From positions 131,924,465 to 131,988,464 of the forward strand of contig NC_067477.1 in NCBI RefSeq assembly GCF_947179515.1: a stretch of 64,000 nt of DNA, given 5' to 3'. Position 1 is the stretch's first letter. Each line of letters begins with the position of its first letter. The notes beneath the pieces are model-generated. The model had not been told where the DNA came from and did no database searches. It was given only the letters and a program-made list of their open reading frames with translations. This DNA comes from Apodemus sylvaticus. Its lineage: Eukaryota; Chordata; Mammalia; Rodentia; Muridae. Positions 1 through 11,332 of the stretch are shown here, piece by piece. The position numbers and the translations under genes were made by a program.

Positions 1-872
1 CATGGGGGAAGGGAGGACCCCACACAGGAAGTGGACGCAGAGCAGGAATCCCAGGTCCTGGCCTACAAGCAAGTAGATGAGGTTCAGCTCAGAGACTGGA
101 GGAATGGGACAGAGCATCATCAGTCAGCACGTGCTAGGTGAGGCTGCAGTAACAAATGTGTCCGAGTCTTAAATGTAGTGCTGTATTCCTCACTCCGGGT
201 ACACACTGGGCTCTCCCTTGAATTCATACCCCTATGTCCAATCTGGGAGTCAAGCTGAAGACCGGCCCCTAAGGAGGAGAGAGTAGAGGGGTGTCAGAGG
301 CGAGGGCAATATTGCTTCTTTCTATATGTGCATGTGTTCCAACAGCATTGGCCGAGGTCAACTACACAGCACTGTGCCAGTTGACAGGGCAAAGCGAGTG
401 CCTCCTCCAGGAGGCATCCCAAATCCCCAGGGTTTGGAATAGGGATGGATAGCCTTCTTGCAGGGGTGGGAAAAGTAGCCATAAGCACACCGGCCCATCA
501 CAGCAGTGATGCCTGTCTCCCAGCAGAGCGCCTGAACGTCACGCCTCTCTCCGACTTTCCCACTCCTAGAGAAAGAGGGACAAGGACTCGCTTAGAAGCA
601 ATGGCCCGGAGAACCCTGACAAGACTCCGGTGGGCTGACTGGCTTAGACCAGGCAGTAAATGAGAAGCAGCTGTGTTTCCTGTCACCATGGAGAGGTCTG
701 GAAGACTGTGGCTCCCAGCCATGGCCAGAAGTTGGAGGATCAAGAGCTGAGGGACTGCCTGTTGTCTCTGTGCCCTATTTCTTGTGCTGTGGAAGAAGGA
801 GCCTCATCTACAAAGTCAAGCTGTTCTTCCCCTCATGGCTATTTTCAAAAGACTTGATTGTTTTCTAAAGAC
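1..872. other. unannotated unique-looking sequence
   Basis: I recognise no gene, RNA or repeat here. The short open frames on both strands lack recognisable domains and flanking splice signals of note. Confidence 0.5.
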
Positions 873-942
873 ATTATCTATCTATCTACCTATCTATCTA
901 TCTATCATCTACCTACCTACCTACCTACCTCCTACCTACCTA
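873..942. repeat. TATC/TACC tetranucleotide microsatellite
   Basis: Consecutive TATC units grade into TACC (CTAC) units over about 70 bp with a few interruptions. The two related tetramers suggest point mutation followed by separate expansion. It lies directly upstream of a B1 remnant in the position of that SINE's A-tail (T-rich on this strand), so it may have grown from the tail. Confidence 0.9.
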
Positions 943-949
943 TTATTCC

Positions 950-1046
950 AGCTAGCATCTCACTCTGCAGCTTTGACTGGGACTTGTTATCTAGGCCAGA
1001 CTAGTCTTGAACTCACGATGAGTTTTCTGTCTCTGCCTCCCAAGTC
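950..1046 (-). mobile_element. B1 SINE remnant
   Basis: The + strand shows the reverse-complement B1 signature in decayed form: a CTCTGCAGC block, then GGCCAGACTAGTCTTGAACTC, then CTGCCTCCCAAGT. The 5' end of the element (right side here) is missing and divergence is high, so this is an old copy. Confidence 0.55.
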
Positions 1047-1124
1047 AAAGCCTTTTTTATATAAGACATCTTACTTGATCCCTGCATGAATGGACAGAGA
1101 TAGAAAGACAAGGACTAATTCATC

Positions 1125-1222
1125 ACCACCAAACAAAGAAACTGAGGCTCAGTAGAGCAAAGGCTGTATCTGAGACCACACAACACATCATCAGCAGGAG
1201 TCACAGGAACTGAGTTCTTTTT
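1125..1222 (-). mobile_element. MIR SINE remnant
   Basis: GAAACTGAGGCTCAG is followed at the expected spacing by a GAGACCACACAAC block and a CAGGAACTGAGTTC block. This matches the antisense MIR core (GAAACTGAGGC, then AAGGTCACACAGC, then GGATTCGAACCC). MIR is an ancient tRNA-derived mammalian SINE, so decay is expected. Confidence 0.6.
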
Positions 1223-1429
1223 TCTCTGTGCTAGGTATTCTCTGTGATGTAGACTGCAGAGGCACCCTGGCACAGAGGTAATGGAAGGAGACATCCCGGA
1301 AGCACACAGAAGTGATGGGTGGTGCTGGAGATTAGGAATCACTCTCCTATGAGTTAACTCTAACACAACAGAGTCTTGGTTTGCTCCTTTAGGAAGTAGG
1401 CTGAAAGCTGGGGTCCATGCAGAAATCAT

Positions 1430-1739
1430 GAAGTAAGAAGCTAACTGCTAAAGGGATGGTTCTAGAGGGTGACTGGGGGTGGTTAGGCTATGAGGCTAGA
1501 GCCTTTACAAAGAGCTTCCAAGCCCTTATAAAATGACACGATTGAGTGTCTACCATATAAGCACATAATGGGACATAAATAATATGTAGCCCAGAAGAGG
1601 TTCCTCACCAGAGCCCTGCCTGGAGCCTCTAATCTCAGACTTCCAGAGGCCAGCTATAGAAATGTGTTGCTTAAGGCTTCCAGATCCGATAAATTGAAAA
1701 CTGGAAATGTAACTTTTATTCTCCTGATGTGTTGCCATC
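1430..1739. other. unannotated sequence
   Basis: No recognisable gene or repeat. It may be the outer part of the LTR-like repeat that follows, but I cannot support a border. Confidence 0.4.
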
Positions 1740-2135
1740 TTCCAGGCTTCCTTACGCCTCCATCTGCTAACCTAGTCTCTCTCGGCCTCTGACTCAGTGC
1801 TCTGCTTGGCTTCAAACTAACTCTGGCAATCTGTCGTAATCTTCTGGCACGTTCTCATTCTCTGGCTTGTTCTGTCTTCACCTGTTGTTCTCTCTGCAGT
1901 CCATCTCAGTAAAACTCTCCCAGTAAAAGTGCCTCTTTCTCTCTCTGAACTGCTTTCTGAGAGGTCCCCTTTCCTCTCTTTCCTTAGGAGAGCTGGGAGT
2001 ACCCCATCTCTAACTCCTTCTGTCAGATCTCTCTCTGATTATCACTTTGTCTGCCCCTTAAGTAGCAAACCTGGTGCTTCCATCTACAAATTAACTTTGC
2101 TTTCAATGTTTGGGATTAAAGGTGTGTGTTAAGGG
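1740..2135 (+). mobile_element. possible ERVK-type LTR remnant
   Basis: This is a long TCTC-rich stretch with blocks such as CTCTCTGAACTGC and GTCAGATCTCTCTC, ending in GGGATTAAAGGTGTGTG. The architecture recalls rodent ERVK solo LTRs of the BglII type, a class I know only from memory. No internal retroviral coding sequence is present. An alternative is a CT-rich unique segment with a B1-like tail. Confidence 0.35.
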
Positions 2136-2281
2136 CTGAGCCGCACCGTAGTAGAAAGTTGGGTTTTTGTTATTGTTGTTGTTTGTTTTTTCCTAGCAAA
2201 TAATACAATCTTGGGGTTCACAATGTAATCAAATGCCTTGCAACAGAAAACTTTTTAAAATGTCCATTTTTGTTAAAGTTT

Positions 2282-2307
2282 TGTGTGTGTGTGTGTGTGT
2301 GTGTGTA
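2282..2307. repeat. (GT)n microsatellite
   Basis: Thirteen uninterrupted GT units immediately precede a reverse-strand SINE, probably expanded from its 3' tail. Confidence 0.9.
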
Positions 2308-2308
2308 T

Positions 2309-2482
2309 TTTGGCAGGGTTGCATGTGTGTGCAAATCCTGGAGGAGTCCAGCAGGATCAAATTCCCCTGAAGTCTGAGTTATGGGTGCTTGTAAGCTGCC
2401 TGAGGTGGGTGCTGGGAGCTGAACTCAGGTCCTCTGGAAGGACAGAAATTGTTCTTAACCGCTGAACCAGCTCTCTAGGCAG
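2309..2482 (-). mobile_element. B2-superfamily SINE, B3-like
   Basis: The + strand carries GTGCTGGGAGCTGAACTCAG, CTCTGGAAGGACAG, then TTCTTAACCGCTGAACCAGC. This is the reverse complement of the B2/B3 tRNA-derived head. The AAGCTGCCTGAGGTGGGTGC block fits B3 better than B2. Confidence 0.7.
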
Positions 2483-2509
2483 GAAACTCTATTATTATTT
2501 TGTAAATTT

Positions 2510-2682
2510 GCATGTGCAGCTGTGCCACCAGCTGCTTGTGGAGGTCAGAGGGCAACTTTGTGGAATTGGTTCTATCCTTCCACCTTTATAAAGGTTCCAG
2601 TGATCAACTTAAATTATTATTTAAGTTTGCATGGCAAGTGCTTTTATATGACAGGCCGCCATCTCAGTAGCCCAGGCATGTT
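2510..2682 (-). mobile_element. second B2-superfamily SINE remnant (B3A-like)
   Basis: GTGGAGGTCAGAGGGCAAC, then TTGGTTCTATCCTTCCACC, then a decayed head ending GCCGCCATCTCAGTAGCCC match the antisense order of a B3A-type element. An AT-rich change lies in the middle. It adjoins the SINE at 2309-2482 in the same orientation, a head-to-tail pair. Confidence 0.5.
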
Positions 2683-3833
2683 TGTATGTCTGTTACAGCA
2701 ATCTAAACCAACACAATGTTCTTTCCACATCATCTGACAAGCCTGTCAAGGAGTATAACAAATGAAAAAGATGTCATTGAAAAATAGTTACAGTCGGCAA
2801 AAAGCAGCTCATTCGCTGGTCAGCTCTATTCCAGGAAGTAGGGGTCTGGCTCTTCAAACTGTATGCTCCCTTCCTCTGGGGGCAGGGGAGGGACGTGCGT
2901 GACGTGATCACTTCAGAAATAGCCTGAAGTTCGCTCTTCTCTGCTTCCTCTGGGTCAAGGCTGAGGCACTGACAAACAAGGAAGTCAAAGCCATTTCATA
3001 AATCCCCGAAGCCCGATTCTGCACCACCCTTCTGTGCGGATGGGATATGGCTAAAGACCGAGTTCAGCTGAAGCTTTTGGGGATCAAGGACTTTCGGCAG
3101 CTGTGGGAGAGGCGTGGATGTTGTGTGTCGTCTGTTTAATTGGATGCAAAGAACATGGCTCTGGCTGGTTGTTCTGGAGGGGAACCCTGATTTTCCCTGC
3201 AAAGAGGACAAAGAAGAGAGACACTACCTCCATCATATTGGAGCAACGGGGTCTGAGGACACCAAAGGCTTTCCTGGACAAACCTAGAGAAAGGCATCTT
3301 AGTCTTCCTGGGGACAGTTAGCCATTCTAATCACGACCATTCCGCCATTTGCAAAGCAGAGTTCAGAATCCTGTGTCTTTTCTCTACTGAAGAGCAGATA
3401 AGTTTTCTGGATGTGATTACCCTTGTCTAGAAATACAGAGTAGGGACATCCACTGGGGAGAGGAACTGCTCAGAATGTCAGTCCTGTGACACCCGTACCG
3501 CTCCAGATAGGCACAGGGCTAGTTTAACCCCAGCCATCGCGGTGATAATTGTGAGCATAAGAGAGGCCAGACCCCTGTCTTGCCCGTGTCAGGTCTCCTT
3601 AGCTATGTTTGTGGCAGGGGAGGGGTCTTTATGTTTAGAACTCAGCAATAGCATTGAAAGGTGATTCATTGAACAGATTGTAGCCTGTATTACAAATCTC
3701 CAGACAGGTACATATACGCATTCTTCTGATTCTCCTCATACTGTAAGCCCTCTTGAGTCCGACGTGGTCCCATGCCAGCAACACCCTTTCTTCCTAGGGT
3801 CCTCAGCCCAGGAAGTTCCAAAGTTCCAGGTTC
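2683..3833. other. unannotated unique-looking sequence
   Basis: About 1.15 kb without recognised repeats. Base composition is balanced. Overlapping open frames near 2996-3321 on both strands show no known domain. Confidence 0.5.
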
Positions 3834-3840
3834 TGTTGAC

Positions 3841-4070
3841 ATCTTTCTTTCTTTCTTTCTTTCTTTTCTTTTCTTTCTTTCTTTTCTTTTCTTTCTTTCT
3901 TTTTTTTTTTTTTTTTTTTTTTTTGGTTTTTCCAAGACAGGATTTCTCTGTATAGCCCTGACTGTCCTGGAACTCACTCTGTAGACCAGGCTGGCCTCGA
4001 ACTCAGAAATCTACCTGCCTCTGCATCCCAAGTGCTGGGATTACAGGCATGTGCTACCACCGCCCGGCTT
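3841..4070 (-). mobile_element. B1 SINE with TTTC-expanded tail and target-site duplication
   Basis: A near-complete antisense B1: CTGTCCTGGAACTCACTCTG, GACCAGGCTGGCCTCGAACTC and GTGCTGGGATTACAGGC are all present. The left end is poly-T grading into CTTT/TTTTC repeats (3842-3926), a microsatellite born in the A-tail. TGTTGACA occurs just before the tail (3834-3841) and just after the element (4071-4078), a clear target-site duplication. Low divergence suggests a fairly young copy. Confidence 0.93.
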
Positions 4071-4344
4071 TGTTGACAGCTTTTTAAGGTTACACTTTAA
4101 ATATAGAGTTCACCAGGTATCTCTTCCCAGCTGTAGCTCCTTGCTGTCTGCTACACTGCGTGCAGGCTTGTCTGGACACAAACACAGTGGGTGCTGCTCC
4201 CAACCCAGCGCCCACTCTACTAACCAAGCCTGCTGCACCCAAAGCTTTCTTTCTACAGCCACTGACAGTTAGATTGGCAGCCTCGGGTTCCAATAAGGAA
4301 GGCACGATTTCTTAGGTGAATATCCCATCAGTGTCTTCCTCTTT

Positions 4345-4735
4345 GTGTGCATGTGTATGTGTGTGCATATGTGTGTGGTAGTACATGTGGGGGCCAGAGG
4401 TCAACATATGGTGTCTTTCTCAAATAGCTCCCCATCCTGGTTTTTAATCGTATTGTTTGACAATTGCATCCGCAGATCCAATGTACCTTGATCATGCCAC
4501 CCCAAGCCTCTCCTCCTGCTCCCCGAACCCCACAACACAAGCCCTTTTCATCTTCATTTGCTCTAAGTTTTAGTCTTCCGTTAGACTAAAGGCTGGCCTG
4601 GTCTAGCTCCACCTCCTCGGGGCTTGGCTCACTGCTCTGCCTGGGTTTTTCATGGGTGCTGGGGACCAAACTCCGATTCCCATGCTCGCACAGGAAGTGC
4701 TTCACCCACTGGCCGTATCCCCTGCTTTTACAAAA
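4345..4735 (-). mobile_element. B4 SINE, interrupted
   Basis: The left part has GTGGGGGCCAGAGGTCAAC. The right part has GGGTGCTGGGGACCAAACTC, then CATGCTCGCACAGGAAGTGC and CCACTGGCCGTATCCCC. These are the two ends of an antisense B4 (ID-type head fused to a B1-like body). About 115 bp of unrelated L1-like sequence at 4441-4560 lies between them. Confidence 0.65.
4441..4560 (-). mobile_element. L1 3'-UTR-like fragment inside B4
   Basis: CAATGTACCTTGATCATGCC followed by a CTCTCCTCCTGCTCCCC tract resembles the antisense rodent L1 3' region that reads TTGATCATATTCACCCC and continues with a run of CTCCT. Its place between two B4 halves makes it a candidate nested insertion. Short length limits certainty. 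Confidence 0.4.
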
Positions 4736-5901
4736 AGAAAAAGAAAGTGTCTTGCAGCAATTACCAAGAGGACCACTGATTGCTTAGGCTGCTGCAGGAT
4801 TCTCAAACGTAAGCTACGTTATGAAGTGAAGCGGAATGCCACAGATTAGTCTCTTAGCCTTTGTAAGGAGCAGGTAGGGAGGTCCCAGGAAGGCTGGCCA
4901 CATAGCTAGAGGGCGTGGTCTTAGTTTAGGAGTAGGGATTCGTGTCTATCTGGGCAAATACATCATGTTCTTGGTGCAGGGAGGACCCCCCTGGGCAGAA
5001 GGCAAGGTCCATCCTAGTCTGTTAATTTGATAAAGAGCATGGAGTTCTCGCTCCATGACAGACACTTATCTATGAGCCAGTGACACAGCAACGAACACAA
5101 CACAGGTTGCTGCTCTCCTGGTGGAACTGATCTTGTGACTCCACTTATCTGGCTGTGAACATTAGGTTTCAGCACTGACACAGCAGCTCTTACCTTGTCT
5201 GCTGGAACATGGTGTCTGTCACATGCTGTCACATGCCACTGGCTGAGGGTCATGAGTCGCAAGGTTGGTGTTCTGGATGCAAACAGCACAGGTAGGACTC
5301 CCTCTGCTCCTTTCTGTCTTCCTCTATCTTAGCCTAGGGCTACAGCCCTGCAGTTCAGTGATTAGACTCAACACCCTTCTTGGGGAAATTTTCAGGTTCT
5401 TGTGGCTGTGTTGGCTGCCAGATGGTGTCACCTCTAGGGCTCCCTATGGACATCATGAAGAGATTTTGGTCTAACCTGAGGTCACAGAAGCATGCTGCCT
5501 CCTTCCTCCCAAGTTTCTTCTTATCCCTTTTGGGGTAGCCGAGTGCACGCAGAAAAGCAAACGTGAAGGTAAAGTCCTACAGGTCAGAAGGAAGATGCGA
5601 TGGACAGACAACCGACTCTTCAGCAAGATGGCCGAGTCCAGAGGACACTGGAACGAAGCACTAGAGCCAGTGACTGCCGGCTCTGACTGAGGAAGCACAG
5701 AGGAGGAAAATAGAGTTGCTTTGAGAAACACCGTCGTGCTAAGTCTCCTCGTCTGATGACTGGCAGCTAAGAGCATCTTTAGCAAAAAGAAAATGGACTC
5801 AATCGTGATCTTGGAGAGGCAAAATGGAAGGAAGAGCAGGGAAAGGGGCCGTGAATTTGAAAAGGGAACATGGAGGGTAAGGGGGAGGAGGGAGAAATGA
5901 C
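4736..5901. other. unannotated unique-looking sequence
   Basis: No recognisable gene or repeat. Short ORFs on both strands lack domains. Confidence 0.5.
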
Positions 5902-5979
5902 GTAATTATAATATCCAAAATAAAAGACACACACATACACGTAATTATAATATCCAAAATAAAAGACACACACATACAC
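5902..5979. repeat. perfect 39-bp tandem duplication
   Basis: The units at 5902-5940 and 5941-5979 are identical over all 39 positions. Each begins GTAATTATAATATCC and ends ACACATACAC. Perfect identity in non-microsatellite sequence implies a recent duplication. Confidence 0.97.
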
Positions 5980-8280
5980 GTACACACACTCCCCAAATTA
6001 ATTAATGAAAGAAAAATAAAAATGGAAAGGCAGTAATGAATTAGTCCAAAGAACATGACTTACATACATACATAAATACAACGTAAGAAGAACCCTTGTA
6101 GGGTCTGAAACCCTTAGATATTTGATATATCTGAAATGCATGGCAACGTTGGCGGACGTTATGAAGCAGGATTAAACAGCACATGGTCCTCCATTGCCCA
6201 GGAGGGGAAGCGCTGCATCTGCTCCCTTTGCTGACAAGAGCAACCTACAGGAGGCTGGGCTTCCGTCCACAGTCTGAGGAGACTGTGGTGGGGAAGGCAC
6301 GAGAATGGACGGTCACATCACCTCCTGAGTACTAATGCCAAGCTTGCGTTGTCCCCTTGTCCTTTTTATGTAGTCTAGGACCACCCCCCCCCCCATGGTA
6401 CTGCCCACATTTAGAGTGGCTTCTCCTCTCTCAGTGGCGTCCTAGTAGGAGACCCTGTTTCTCCTGGTTGGGTGGTTGGGTCCAGGAATAATGCTGGAAG
6501 AGGTAATCCTCTGACTGGTAATCCTCTGACTGTTCTCACGTGAGTACTCACTGAGCCACACCCTTACACGCTACAAAACCTAGAGAGAAAGACTAAGGCA
6601 AACAGAACTGGAAATAGCAAGTTTAGACAACTTTTTCCAGAATGTTTTCCCTCAAAGGAAATAAGCAAGGACCAATTGAATACCTTTTTATTTTCTGGGG
6701 TGGGGTGGGGTGTGTGTGGACATTTTTGTTTTAAGATGGGAGGTTTGGGGTCTCTGTTTTGCACTAGTGATGGTAGTCCAGCCAAAGAGAGGAGGATTAA
6801 GGTAGGCTGAAGAGGCAAAAATTACTGAGGTGGTTTCTTTGAGACTTGAGGGGCAGGATATAATGGTGAAATGCCTGTCCTGATTGGTAGGTCTTCGGTA
6901 AATCTAGGGGTGGTCCCCCAACACCAGCTTTGTGGGTTGTGGCTTTGAAGTCTCTCTAGGGCTTAGGTCCCTCCCTTTGAGTTGAGAGAAAGGGTCTTAG
7001 CCTCAGGAATGGCTGGAAGCCAGCTTTTAAAAGCTCATTCTTTTGTAGGTTAAAAATGATTGGTTTTGTTCATTTGTTTTGTTTTGTTTTAAGTATTAAG
7101 ACTTAAACTCTGTTAGGAAATTGTTGTGGAATTTTCTTTAAAGGATCTGATCATTGTGAGCTGAACTTTGGAAACCCCACAACATCCGAGCGCTGTTCTC
7201 CTGAGCTTGGCAATCCTGAGCGACAGTATTCCCAGCCCTCCCCCTGCAGAAATCCTGGGCAGGAAGGGCTTACTGTTGCCTGAGTCTGCCTCTACCCTTG
7301 ACTGGTGGCACAGTTTGCAGGGCTCGATGCAAAGAAAATGTAAGCCTACAGTTCAAAAATGAAGGCTTTCAAGGTGGTGATACAGAGCTTTAAAAGTTAG
7401 GTGACCTGCTGCTGAGTGAAGGGCTCTATGTTTCTGCTCAGATCTTACCCTGGCAATGATGGTCTGGCTTCCCGTGGGCCAGTTTCAGCTGACTGGCTAA
7501 GCTTAAGTTTTGGGGGTGCCTCTCCTGTGTGTGGATTCAGAGCCCAGGCGACACAGGGCAGGATTCAAGGCGTCTGCCATCTTTGGCACTCACATACCAC
7601 AGCTGGCAACAATTTCCTGGCCTGGCTCTTCGCTGCAGTTCCCACCTCCCCCTCGCATTTCCTAGACCGTGCTCCTTGGTCATGAAATCTTTCTGGTTTA
7701 ATCTGGGCTTGCTTGTAACCTGAGGGTCTGGGGAACGAGGTGCAGCTGTGTGGAGAGCACCCGGCCACTTGGCCTTCCTCTGTGAGCGGTTTACAGGCCT
7801 CCTCTTCATCACTGGGCCTACTGTAAAGAGAAAAGTGCAAACACATGCTGGGCTTGCGGCAGATTAAAACTGTCTGCCGCTTTCCCTGGATCTTAACACG
7901 TAGCCGCTTGTGTTTATGTAGCATGGGTTTCCTTGCCTGCTACTTGTGGACTTGCTTGGCTAAGCAAGGCCTGGCCATGTGAGCTTTCCAGAGCATCAGG
8001 AGGCACCTTGATGAGACTTCCAGAACATAGTCTCCTGGTCAGCCTGACCTCGGCTGCCCAGGCCGGAGCTCCGCTGTACAAGAGTGGCGAGGAGTCACTG
8101 TGGCTCCTGAGTCCTTGAGATGTGCCGCCCTGACTGAGCTGTGTCATTCATGGAGAATACACATTGGACTTTGGAGTTTTAGTACAACAAATAAAAAAGA
8201 TCTTTCCTCTTTTTTACTTTAGTTACATGTTTAAAATGATCGCATTTCTCATAGAATTGCTCAAATAGAAGATATTAGGG
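5980..8280. other. unannotated unique-looking sequence
   Basis: About 2.3 kb without a recognisable gene or transposon. It contains a C-run near 6384, a 15-bp tandem duplication at 6503-6532, and GTTTT-rich low-complexity sequence near 7065-7090. Overlapping open frames at 7416-7924 run on both strands with no known domain. Confidence 0.5.
6503..6532. repeat. 15-bp perfect tandem duplication
   Basis: GTAATCCTCTGACTG occurs twice in direct succession with no mismatch. Confidence 0.95.
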
Positions 8281-8315
8281 TGTTTTGTTATTTTGTGTGT
8301 GTATGTGTGTTATTT

Positions 8316-8458
8316 TGTTTTTTGGATTTTTTTTGGGGGGGGGGGGAGTTGAGACTTTCTCTGTGTAGCTCTGGCTGTCCTGGAATTTACTCTGTAGACT
8401 GGGCTGGCCTCAAACTCACAGAGATTCACCTGCCTCTGCCTTCCAAGTGTTGGGATGG
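8316..8458 (-). mobile_element. B1 SINE, truncated
   Basis: A T-rich tail and a 13-G run are followed by GAGACTTTCTCTGTGTAGC, CTGGCTGTCCTGGAATTTAC, GGGCTGGCCTCAAACTC and CTGCCTTCCAAGTGTTGGGA, the antisense B1 order. The RNA pol III 5' end is missing on the right. Confidence 0.85.
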
Positions 8459-8533
8459 ATTAATTTATCATATTTCTTTATTTTTTCATTTTCCTTTCCC
8501 ATTTTAAATGAAGTTACTAGAAAATGTAAAGTT

Positions 8534-8586
8534 ATATGCATTTATATGTATACACACATATATGTGTGTATACACATATATGTGGT
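8534..8586. repeat. TA/CA-rich palindromic low-complexity tract
   Basis: Alternating purine-pyrimidine sequence with nested palindromes, for example TGTATACACAC followed by GTGTGTATACACA. It can form cruciform or Z-DNA. It abuts the start of an L1-type repeat. Confidence 0.8.
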
Positions 8587-8880
8587 GGTTTGAATGCTTG
8601 GTCATAGGGAGGGGCACTGTTAGGAGTGTGGCCTGGTTGGAGGAAGTGTGTCACTGTGGGGGTGGGCTTTGAGGTCCTGTGCTCAGGCTCTGCCCAATGT
8701 GCAGAGGAAGGGACAGTACCCAGACAGCCTGCTGGCTGCCCTCAGATCAAGATGTAGAACTCCAGGCTCCTGTAGCACTATGTCTGTCTGATGTGTATCA
8801 CCATAATGGACCTCTGAAAATGTAAAGCAGCCCTAATTAAAAGTTGTCCTTTATAAGAGCTGTCATGGTCAAGGCGTCTC
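8583..8880 (+). mobile_element. rodent L1-type 3'-end repeat
   Basis: It begins GGTGGTTTGAATGCTTGG and continues with GGAAGTGTGTCACTGTGGGG, GATCAAGATGTAGAACTC, and an end-proximal AATTAAAAGTTGTCC. I know this as a very abundant mouse interspersed unit, probably an Lx-type L1 3' UTR. No ORF2 sequence is attached. Family name is from memory; the repeat itself is clear. Confidence 0.65.
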
Positions 8881-10427
8881 GTCACAGTATATCTCTTCTA
8901 TTTGTGTCTTCGTTCTATTAGCTAGCCCTACAAATCTCTCTCTGTACTTCCCTTGCCAGGTCTATGTAGGACACACACATACATAAGTACACACCACACA
9001 TGCCACACACACTCCTGAGAACCTCGGCAGGTAAGCCAGGCCAGTGAGATCATGAGACCCTTCCCCAGCCTTCAGGGAGCATCCTGAGAATACCACAGAG
9101 CCCCTCACACTAGGGGCCTTCGTCTGCCACTGGGAGGCAATCTGCCGCATCTGTTTTGCTGAACACATTTACTGAACTTCTATGGCTTCTAGGCCATGGG
9201 ACATAGTGATGTCGGAGTACAGACTTCACTCTTGGATTCCTAGGTCTTCTTATCTGTAGAATAGGATCATATCACCAGGTACAGAGGCAGGTTGGTGGTC
9301 CAGTGTCTATACCACAGGCTTGCTCCTTGTCAAATGCTCAAGGCATAGATAGCCCGCGGCATGGAGGCATTGAATCATTGTGAGCCTGTTATACGGGCAG
9401 GCCTCATCTGGCCTCTGAGAAAGGAAGGGGTAGTACCCTCCCTGGAAAGGGATGTGGAGGGACTGGAGTCCTAGGGAGCCCCAAAGCAGAGCGGAGAGGC
9501 CCTAGAAGAATGCTAACAGCTGGAATTGACAGGTTTCAACAGGAGCCTGCTAGTTCAGTCAGCACGGAGCCTGAGTGAGGTTAGGATGGGAACAGGAAGA
9601 TGGGTGAAACAAGGACAAATGTTCCCAGTGCTCAGGCTTCGAGCTTCGCCCTACCGGGGCCTGCCATGACACATGATCAGGCAGTGTAGAATAGCGGTTT
9701 TCAGACTATTCCTTGGCCCAAGAAACTCCACTTTGCAAGCAGCTTTTGATTCCATTCTGAGGATGGAAGAGGTGGACACGTGAACAGCGCCATCTATTAG
9801 ACCAACCAACCACCTGATGAAGAGAGATAAAGGACTCATTCTTGGGTGTCACCCTAGAGTAAATTGAAACTACAAGAGTGAGTGGCATATTAAAATCATG
9901 TCAAGAAAAACAGACCGGGAAAGGTACAACCCCCTTACAGGACCCCCAAAGGAGGAGGACAACTCCCTTAGAGGACCCCAAAAGAGGAGGACAGTTAACT
10001 CTTCAATAGCCATGGCCCTATCAGCAACCATCTAGCCACCCAGCTTGTACAGAGGTTGTGTCAAGGGCCTGAAAGACAGAATTCCCAGCCATCCCAGGGG
10101 CCTCAGCTTACTTTGGTTCCCACAGTTGATGCATCTATTTGACTTACCATCTGTCTGTCTCTCTGGGCCTTCTGCCTGTCTGTATATCCAGACCCGGTTC
10201 TGCACGTTGCTCCTTCAGCCTCCACAGTCCTGTACTGCCTCTGCAGCTGGACTCCTTTTTCTGGAACTTGCTCAAAGTTGCGACCTGCCGGCGGCCGGAC
10301 TCCAGCGGTCACTCAGCACACCGCGCATTCTGGTCCAATGTCTTCCCCAGTGGAGACTTTGATACATTACCATGACTCCCTGGGCTCTTTTGAAATCTCT
10401 TGAACACTTCTGTGAATTTTTTTTAAG
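8881..10427. other. unannotated unique-looking sequence
   Basis: About 1.5 kb without a recognised gene or transposon. It contains CA-rich sequence near 8970-9013, a CTCF-like motif at 9784-9800 and a 32/33-bp tandem duplication at 9926-9990. Confidence 0.5.
9926..9990. repeat. 32/33-bp imperfect tandem duplication
   Basis: Two units, each starting ACAAC and ending GAGGAGG, lie head to tail at 9926-9958 and 9959-9990. They differ by a few substitutions and one base of length. Confidence 0.9.
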
Positions 10428-10432
10428 CTGTG

Positions 10433-10478
<46 letters not shown>

Positions 10479-10483
10479 TGTGA
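10428..10483. repeat. (GT)n microsatellite
   Basis: About 27 GT units with one GCG interruption near the left edge. Confidence 0.95.
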
Positions 10484-11182
10484 TGTATGATCTGAGCATT
10501 AATATTAGCAGTTAAGATTATAGTAAAAAGAACCCATGTTTGCCTTGGCCAGAGCTCTCAAGGCAAACGAGGGAGGCTACTTGCTGAAATCCTGCCGGTG
10601 AAACAGCTGTATCATGTGGATTTCGTGTTATTCAACACATGCTGACACTGTGAAAGGGCACCAGCACATCATCTGTGTTTCTGACATAGCACACTTAAGG
10701 CATCAGGGTTGAGCGAGGGAGCCTAACCGCTGTCCACGTTGGAGGTGGGCCAGAAAATACTTGAAGTGTCGGGCCATTTTTCCTTGCCCCCATCAAGTAT
10801 TTGCCTTACGGTAATGTTTGCTGGTAAAACAAACAGATCGTCACATTTCCCTGGCTGACCACCACAGAGGCCGATTCTCACTGAGCTGCCTGGTGTGGGC
10901 TCCTGGCTGGGGGAGGCTGTCCATGGGGCCCGGACTCTTGAACTTCCCTCACAGGTTCAGAGTCCTTTGCATCCAGCAGGCAGACAGGAGCGGGAGATAG
11001 GAGACGCAGGCTCCTCTCACCTCCTGGGCCCGGACGCTACCGCCTACCACTTAGGTTACGTTCTCCTGGTGCGGCCCAGGCCCACACCCACCCATCTTCA
11101 TGCTTTCAGCTTCTTCATTCTGTTCATAGGGCTGAGGCCACGGCCTGGGATGCTTCCTCCCCAGGAGGCCTCTTAGCCCACC
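10484..11182. other. unannotated unique-looking sequence
   Basis: No recognisable gene or repeat. GC content rises in the right half (10880-11160), with several open frames but no recognisable domain. Confidence 0.45.
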
Positions 11183-11332
11183 GTGTTTGTTTGTTTGTTT
11201 GTGTGAGCCAGAATTTCTCTGTGTGGCCCTGGCTCTCCTCGCACATGCTCTGTAGATGAGGCTGCTCGCAAACCCACCTGCCTCTGCCTCCCGAGTGCTG
11301 GCACCAAAGGCGCACACCACCACTGCCGGGCT
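11183..11332 (-). mobile_element. B1 SINE
   Basis: A GTTT-repeat tail precedes TTTCTCTGTGTGGCCCTGGC, CTCTGTAGATGAGGCTG and CTGCCTCCCGAGTGCTGGCA, followed by a CACACCACCACTGCCGGGC end. This is antisense B1 with moderate divergence, essentially full length. Confidence 0.88.

Noticed and set aside
1740..2135. Intact endogenous retrovirus
   Set aside because: Only an LTR-like segment is seen. No gag, pol or env frame, primer-binding site or second LTR is present.
8534..8586. Imperfect palindrome near 8534-8586 as a hairpin RNA or origin
   Set aside because: It is a simple TA/CA low-complexity tract next to a repeat, and nothing else supports a functional hairpin.
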